Part shown: positions 59,587 through 64,000 of the stretch, in pieces | How the letters are laid out: the number at the start of each line of letters is the position of its first letter | Numbering within the stretch: the stretch's first letter is position 1 | Assembly (NCBI GenBank): GCA_934148995.1 | Contig: CAKPDM010000004.1 | Location: forward strand, 28,927-92,926 | From: an uncultured Bacilli bacterium | Lineage (GTDB): Bacteria; Bacillota_I; Bacilli_A; RF39; UBA660 | DNA: 64,000 bases | Reading direction: 5' to 3' | The notes under the pieces: generated by a model | Databases searched by the model: none | Told to the model about the DNA's origin: nothing | What the model saw: only the letters and a program-made list of their open reading frames with translations | Made by a program: the position numbers and the translations under genes

Positions 59587-61137
59587 ATGAAGCAATCAAG
59601 TAAGTCAGAATCAAGAACAGGCAATTCAATTAAAAATTCGCTTACTTCCTTGATAGGTAATGGAGTTGCATTTGTAATTGCATTTATTGCTCAAGCAATT
59701 TTTATTAAATTATTAGGGGCTGAGTATTTGGGACTTAATGGTCTTTTTACTAATATATTATCAATGTTAAGTATTTTCGAACTTGGTATAGGTAATGCAA
59801 TAGTATTTAATTTATACAAACCAGTTGCAGAAAATGATACAAAAAAAATTGCTGCTTTAATGAATTTTTATAAAAAAGCATATCGCATTATTGCTTCATT
59901 AATTCTTGCTTTTGGTCTATTATTATTACCATTTATTAGTTATTTTGTTAGTAACATATCAATAAATATCAACATATACATAGTTTATTTATTATTTCTA
60001 TTTAGTACTGTAACATCATATTTTATGGTTTACAAGAGAAATTTAATAATAGCTAATCAAAAAAATTATATAATTAATATATTTCATACTATATACTTAA
60101 TAATATTAAATTTATCTCAATTGCTAATTTTATATTTTACTAAAAACTATTATCTTTATTTGATTATAAAAATAATATGTCAAATTTTAGAAAATATACT
60201 TATTTCTATATATGCAACGAAAAATTACGATTATCTAAAAATAAATAAAAATGAGAAAATATCTAATGAGATAGAAAAAGATATCTTTAGTAGAGTCAAA
60301 GCGCTTATATACCATAAGGTTGGTGCGATGATTGTATTGGGAACAGATAACATTATTATTTCTAAATTTTTTGGTTTGGTAAGTGTTGGATTATATAATA
60401 ATTATTATACTGTTACTAATGGAATTACTACTTTATTTAGTCAGGTCATTTCTACTACGACAGCAAGTGTTGGAAATTTATTGGTTTCAAAAAATGCTGA
60501 TAAAAAATATGAGGTATTTAAAAAAATGCGCTTTTTAAATTCATGGATTTCCATTTTTACTTCCGTTTCTTTGTTAGTTATGATTCAACCGTTCATATCC
60601 GTATGGGTAGGTGAAAAATATAAGTTAGATATGTTTGTAGTTATTTGGATTGTATTTAATTACTTTCAAACAATGCAAATAAGTACATACAATACGTTTA
60701 AAGATTCTGCTGGAATTTGGAGAGAAGATAAATTTGTTCCTTTGATTCAAGCCGGACTTAATATTGTTTTTTCTATAATATGTTTAAAAATATTTGGACT
60801 AGCGGGAGTGTTTATGGGAACTATAATTTGTGGCTTAATATTATGGTGTTACAGTTATCCAAAATTTATATATAAGAAATTGTTTTGTAGATCATACATT
60901 GATTACGCCAAGGAAACGATTGGGTATATACTTCTGTTCATTTTAATAGCTGTAGTTACATATAATTTTAGTTTATTAATAAAATGTAATAGTGCTTTCA
61001 CTCAATTAATTATTAATACTTGTATATGTTTAGTTATCCCAAATATATTAATGACAATAATATTTAGAAAATCAGATAACTATAAATATTTTAAAAAAAT
61101 ATTTACAAAATATTTTCTTAAAGTTAAAGAAAATTAG
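59587..61137 (+). CDS. Wzx-type polysaccharide flippase
   Basis: ATG at 59587 behind GAGGTG gives 516 residues with about 12-14 membrane helices. Features of the MATE-like Wzx group: FIKLLGAEYLGLNGLFTNIL, LSIFELGIGNAIVFNLYKP and KVGAMIVLGTDNIIISKFFG. It flips the lipid-linked repeat unit to the outside for the Wzy polymerase. Confidence 0.92.
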   Translation: MKQSSKSESRTGNSIKNSLTSLIGNGVAFVIAFIAQAIFIKLLGAEYLGLNGLFTNILSMLSIFELGIGNAIVFNLYKPVAENDTKKIAALMNFYKKAYRIIASLILAFGLLLLPFISYFVSNISININIYIVYLLFLFSTVTSYFMVYKRNLIIANQKNYIINIFHTIYLIILNLSQLLILYFTKNYYLYLIIKIICQILENILISIYATKNYDYLKINKNEKISNEIEKDIFSRVKALIYHKVGAMIVLGTDNIIISKFFGLVSVGLYNNYYTVTNGITTLFSQVISTTTASVGNLLVSKNADKKYEVFKKMRFLNSWISIFTSVSLLVMIQPFISVWVGEKYKLDMFVVIWIVFNYFQTMQISTYNTFKDSAGIWREDKFVPLIQAGLNIVFSIICLKIFGLAGVFMGTIICGLILWCYSYPKFIYKKLFCRSYIDYAKETIGYILLFILIAVVTYNFSLLIKCNSAFTQLIINTCICLVIPNILMTIIFRKSDNYKYFKKIFTKYFLKVKEN

Positions 61138-61200
61138 ATTACTTTTATATACTTTTAGTATTTATTGTTTTATAAAAATGTCGCGGAGGTGCTCAATTTT

Positions 61201-61689
61201 ATGTCTGAAAACAATATTAAATTTATGCCTTGGTTTTTAGTCTTTATCTGGATGATACTAATCTTTACTTTGTCTAATATGACTGGAGATGTATCTACTA
61301 AAGCTAGTGTTGGTGGTATAGAAAAAACTATTACTGTTATTGCTGATACTACTAATCAGATGAATATAACTAAGAAAGATAATGATCAACCTAAAAGAAT
61401 AAAAAAAATATCAAAGAAGTTGAATTATCCAGTAAGAAAGTGTTTACATGTTACTGAATATCTTATACTGACATTACTTTTATATAATGCTTTTTGTAAG
61501 AGTGGTATTAAAAATAAGAAAACATTGTTTCTATGTTTGTTAATATGTTTCTTATATGCTTGTACTGATGAATTTCATCAATTGTTTAGAGAAAGAACTA
61601 GCAGTTTTATAGATGTATTAATAGATACATCAGGGGGATTAATTGCTGTTTTAATAATAAAATTAAAAAATAGGGGAATCGGTGAGTAG
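61201..61689 (+). CDS. VanZ-like membrane protein
   Basis: ATG at 61201 behind GGAGGTG gives 162 residues; the frame extends to 61165 without a ribosome site. VanZ motifs are PWFLVFIWMILIFTLSN at the N-terminus, KCLHVTEYLIL, and CTDEFHQLFRERTSSFIDVL followed by IDTSGG. Four helices are predicted. VanZ-like proteins affect resistance to lipoglycopeptides and other surface-acting agents; in capsule loci their role is unclear. Confidence 0.88.
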   Translation: MSENNIKFMPWFLVFIWMILIFTLSNMTGDVSTKASVGGIEKTITVIADTTNQMNITKKDNDQPKRIKKISKKLNYPVRKCLHVTEYLILTLLLYNAFCKSGIKNKKTLFLCLLICFLYACTDEFHQLFRERTSSFIDVLIDTSGGLIAVLIIKLKNRGIGE

Positions 61690-61690
61690 A

Positions 61691-63118
61691 ATGTTAAAAA
61701 AATTAAATGCTATTTTAAATGTAATAGCTATCATATTTCTTTTAGTAGTATCTATTTCTATTACTAAGTTAAATATTTTACCGGGTAAATATTATTATCC
61801 ATTAATTGTGTTAGTACTAATTATGATGGTATTATTTATACTTAGTATATTTAAAAATAATAAGAAATGTCTACTAATTGCAAGTATCATTAGTTCAATA
61901 GTTATTAGTATAATATCTTCTTTAGGACTTATTTATTTAAATAGTACTAATAAGTTATTAGATAATATAAGTTTTATAAAAGAGAAAAGTATTTATTATA
62001 TAATAGTTCGAAAGGATAGTGATTATAAAGAACTATCTAACTTAGATAATAAAAAACTTGCTATTATGGAAAGTGGTTCTACTAACTATCAAAAGGCTTT
62101 GAAAGAAGTTAATAAAAAGATAGATGTTAATACTGTTAAATATAAAAATGTTAATGTCTTAGCTAATGATTTAATTACAGAAAAAGTAGATAGTATTTTA
62201 TTAAATTCAAATAGTAAAAGAATACTAGATGATATATTAAAAGATTTTAAGAATAATACTAGAATAATAGAAAAAATATCTATTGATGTTAAACAAAAGA
62301 AAGAAAATGTAATAGTTAGTAATACTGAACCATTTAATATTTTAATAAGTGGAATAGATACTGATGGCGATATTAATTCAGTATCAAGAAGTGATGTTAA
62401 TATTGTAATGACTGTTAATCCTAAGAATCATGAAGTACTTTTAACTAATATTCAAAGAGATATGCAAGTGCAACTTCATGGAACAACAGGAATTAAAGAT
62501 AAACTAACTCATGCTGGTATTTATGGTATTGATGTGTCAAGACAAACAATTGAAGACTTTTTAGATACTAAAATACCATATTATATTAGAGTTAACTTTG
62601 ATAGTTTAGTAAAAGTAGTTGATACAATTGATGGTGTTGATATTGATAATGATATTGCGTTTAAAGGTTATACTAGAAACTTTGAAGTTGGTAAGTTACA
62701 TTTAAATGGTAAAGAAGCTTTAGAATATGCTAGAGAAAGAAAGAAAATGCCATCTGGTGACTATACTAGAGGATTACATCAAGAAAAAATAATAGAAGCA
62801 ATTATTAATAAAGTAACTACTAGTAAAAAAATATTAAATAGTTATTCTAAGTTTACTAGTGTTTTAGATGAATTTATTCAAACTAATATTCCTTCTTCAA
62901 CTATTAAATCATATGTAAGAGAACAAATTGATACTATGCCTAGTTGGACAGTTATTAGTAGGGCAGTAGATTCAAATGGTTCTGCTTTAGTAGAAACATA
63001 TTCTATGCCAGGAATGAATTTATATGTAGCATTTCCAGATGAAAATAGTGTTAAAACTGCTTCTACCATCATTAATGGAATGCTAGAAAATAAAAAGTAT
63101 GATACTATAAATCAATAA
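61691..63118 (+). CDS. LytR-CpsA-Psr ligase with N-terminal receptor-like domain
   Basis: Start is ATG 61691 or GTG 61682, giving 475-478 residues. Three membrane helices (about 8-100) precede a solute-binding-like region (about 105-215; RKDSDYKELSNLDNKKLAIM, then EKVDSILLNSNSKRIL), then an LCP domain (about 220-390) with RSDVNIVMTVNP, NIQRDMQV, GGVxxY-type VDTIDGVDIDN and YARERKKMPSGDYTR. LCP enzymes attach capsule or wall polymers to peptidoglycan from undecaprenyl-linked chains. This is the last gene of the operon. Confidence 0.9.
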   Translation: MLKKLNAILNVIAIIFLLVVSISITKLNILPGKYYYPLIVLVLIMMVLFILSIFKNNKKCLLIASIISSIVISIISSLGLIYLNSTNKLLDNISFIKEKSIYYIIVRKDSDYKELSNLDNKKLAIMESGSTNYQKALKEVNKKIDVNTVKYKNVNVLANDLITEKVDSILLNSNSKRILDDILKDFKNNTRIIEKISIDVKQKKENVIVSNTEPFNILISGIDTDGDINSVSRSDVNIVMTVNPKNHEVLLTNIQRDMQVQLHGTTGIKDKLTHAGIYGIDVSRQTIEDFLDTKIPYYIRVNFDSLVKVVDTIDGVDIDNDIAFKGYTRNFEVGKLHLNGKEALEYARERKKMPSGDYTRGLHQEKIIEAIINKVTTSKKILNSYSKFTSVLDEFIQTNIPSSTIKSYVREQIDTMPSWTVISRAVDSNGSALVETYSMPGMNLYVAFPDENSVKTASTIINGMLENKKYDTINQ

Positions 63119-63122
63119 AATT

Positions 63123-63161
63123 AAGTCATTATGAATTAATATTTCATAAGGCTTTTTTTGT
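63123..63161 (+). terminator. Rho-independent terminator of the capsule operon
   Basis: AAGTCATTATGAA pairs with TTCATAAGGCTT (one bulge, one wobble), followed by T7. Confidence 0.8.
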
Positions 63162-63225
63162 ATTTAAAAACTAATTTACTTGCATATTTGGTAAATAATA
63201 TTATAATATAAGCAGGTGAGAGAAA

Positions 63226-63831
63226 GTGCGAAGGTTATTTTTAATATTATTTAGTTGTATAATTACTTTTAGTTATACAGATGTCTATGCCAATATTATG
63301 TGTCGAGATGGTTCTGTTAGCAAGACTTGTACTGATTGTCATAGAGGATGTTGTTCTTCTCATGGAGGGTGTGCATCTGGTGTAAGTTCTTCTAGTAATA
63401 ATAGTTCTAGCAATAGTTATGGAAGTAATTCATATGTAAGTTCTTATGTATATGGTTGTACTGATGCTAGTGCCATTAACTATAATAGTAGTGCCAATAA
63501 AGATGATGGTAGTTGTATTGCTAAAGTATTAGGTTGTATGGATGAAAAAGCAGATAATTATAATGAAAAAGCTAACACTGCTGATGGCAAATGTTTATAT
63601 ACAACTACTGAAACAGTAACTAAAAAAGTAAAGTATAAAACTAAATATAAATTTAATTTATTCAAGAACGGAAAAGTATATCGAAAAGGAAAAAATGGTA
63701 AGAAAGAAATAACTTACAAAATAACTAAAAATGAAAATGATGAAGTAGTAACAAAGAAAAAAATAAGCGAAAAGACATTAGTAAAAAAAGTAGATAAAAT
63801 TGTCTACACTAATAAAGTAGGAAAAAAATAA
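63226..63831 (+). CDS. Cys-rich secreted protein with GCxDxxAxNYN repeats and a G5 domain
   Basis: This 201-residue protein starts at GTG 63226 behind AGGTGAG. A signal peptide (1-22) is followed by a Cys-rich part CRDGSVSKTCTDCHRGCC (about 26-43), close to DUF3761 (which has fewer Cys), a Ser/Asn linker, two repeats of the GCTDASAINYN...DDGSC type (about 82-105 and 107-128), and a G5-like end (about 131-197; VTKKVKYKTKYKFNLFKNG). G5 domains bind surface sugars. No sorting signal was seen. Confidence 0.65.
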   Translation: MRRLFLILFSCIITFSYTDVYANIMCRDGSVSKTCTDCHRGCCSSHGGCASGVSSSSNNSSSNSYGSNSYVSSYVYGCTDASAINYNSSANKDDGSCIAKVLGCMDEKADNYNEKANTADGKCLYTTTETVTKKVKYKTKYKFNLFKNGKVYRKGKNGKKEITYKITKNENDEVVTKKKISEKTLVKKVDKIVYTNKVGKK

Positions 63832-64000
63832 TTTTATTAAGTTAAATTATATAAAATAAGACTTAATTAAGCAATATATAAATAAAAGATCGATAGTATT
63901 GATATACAAAATGTCTTCTTCAATGAGTCTGTAAATAAATTTGTGTAAATAGAAAATCTTTCCATGATAAAATAAAAGAAATGGAGAGATTTTATTATGG
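63832..64000 (+). other. Right edge: intergenic region and first codon of another gene
   Basis: No complete gene. An ATG at 63997-63999 follows GGAGAG (63983-63988) at the expected distance and is probably the start of a CDS cut by the window. Around 63920-63965 the sequence GAGTCTGTAAATAAATTTG with TGTAAA after it resembles ends of IS256-family elements, so a transposase is possible but unproven. Confidence 0.4.

Noticed and set aside
1..64000. Recoding of TGA as Trp (mycoplasma code)
   Set aside because: TGA ends several well-recognised genes in ATGA overlaps and Trp codons are TGG.
1..64000. tRNA and rRNA genes
   Set aside because: No cloverleaf-type sequence with TTCGA-type arms or rRNA stretch was noticed in the gaps; a covariance scan was not possible here.

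Overview
The window is AT-rich DNA from a low-GC Gram-positive bacterium. The standard code is used: TGA is a real stop, for example in the ATGA overlaps at 7303 and 27843, and TGG encodes Trp, so this is not a code-4 mollicute. Genes start with Firmicutes-type AGGAGG/AGGTG ribosome sites. spoVAC-spoVAD-spoVAE, a SigF/SigG-type sigma factor and a spoIVFA-spoIVFB pair show that the lineage is, or descends from, an endospore former. The mix of sporulation genes, a lean chromosome and Asn-rich surface proteins suggests an uncultured, probably gut-associated, member of the Bacilli near the Erysipelotrichales/RF39 groups. That placement is inference.

Layout. 1-15762: a secretion/conjugation-like locus. 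It joins a Tad-type part (tail of an upstream gene, TadC-like protein, two pilin-like proteins, TadZ-like protein) to a type IV secretion part (two T4SS-pilin proteins, VirB6-like, PrgI-like, a VirB4 split in two, a SpoIID+C39 wall hydrolase, VirD4). No relaxase is visible. 16026-19766: spoVACDE behind a SigG-like promoter, an exported protein of unknown function and a sporulation-type sigma factor. 19767-21000: a HipA-like kinase pair. 21028-26264: an ABC exporter with its two-component system, followed by a decayed Fic gene. 26794-31883: the conserved rlmN-prpC-prkC-rsgA-rpe block. 31874-35677: surface proteins, a 9-G tract upstream of a TasA/camelysin-like protein, and an Rpn-like nuclease gene with a partial, broken second copy. 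35680-40387: DedA, a polysaccharide deacetylase, a membrane XRE regulator and a lipoprotein. 40490-44392: a SPOR-like protein, radC, mreC, mreD, spoIVFA, spoIVFB.

44411-45560 holds what I consider the most interesting structure: three tandem units of about 350-400 bp. Two encode near-identical 22-residue hydrophobic peptides with a sequestered ribosome site, 5'-3' complementarity and a convergent antisense RNA candidate, which is the layout of a type I toxin-antitoxin system. The third unit has lost the peptide but keeps the antisense promoter, hairpin and terminator.

45620-50209 is a complete Bce-type antimicrobial-peptide sensing and resistance module, facing a 40-residue membrane peptide on the other strand. 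50588-63118 is a capsule/exopolysaccharide operon: Wzz-like protein, tyrosine kinase, PHP phosphatase, priming transferase, four glycosyltransferases, pyruvyl transferase, Wzy polymerase, Wzx flippase, VanZ-like protein and LCP ligase. 63226-63831 is a Cys-rich secreted protein with a G5 domain. The window ends at the first codon of a further gene.
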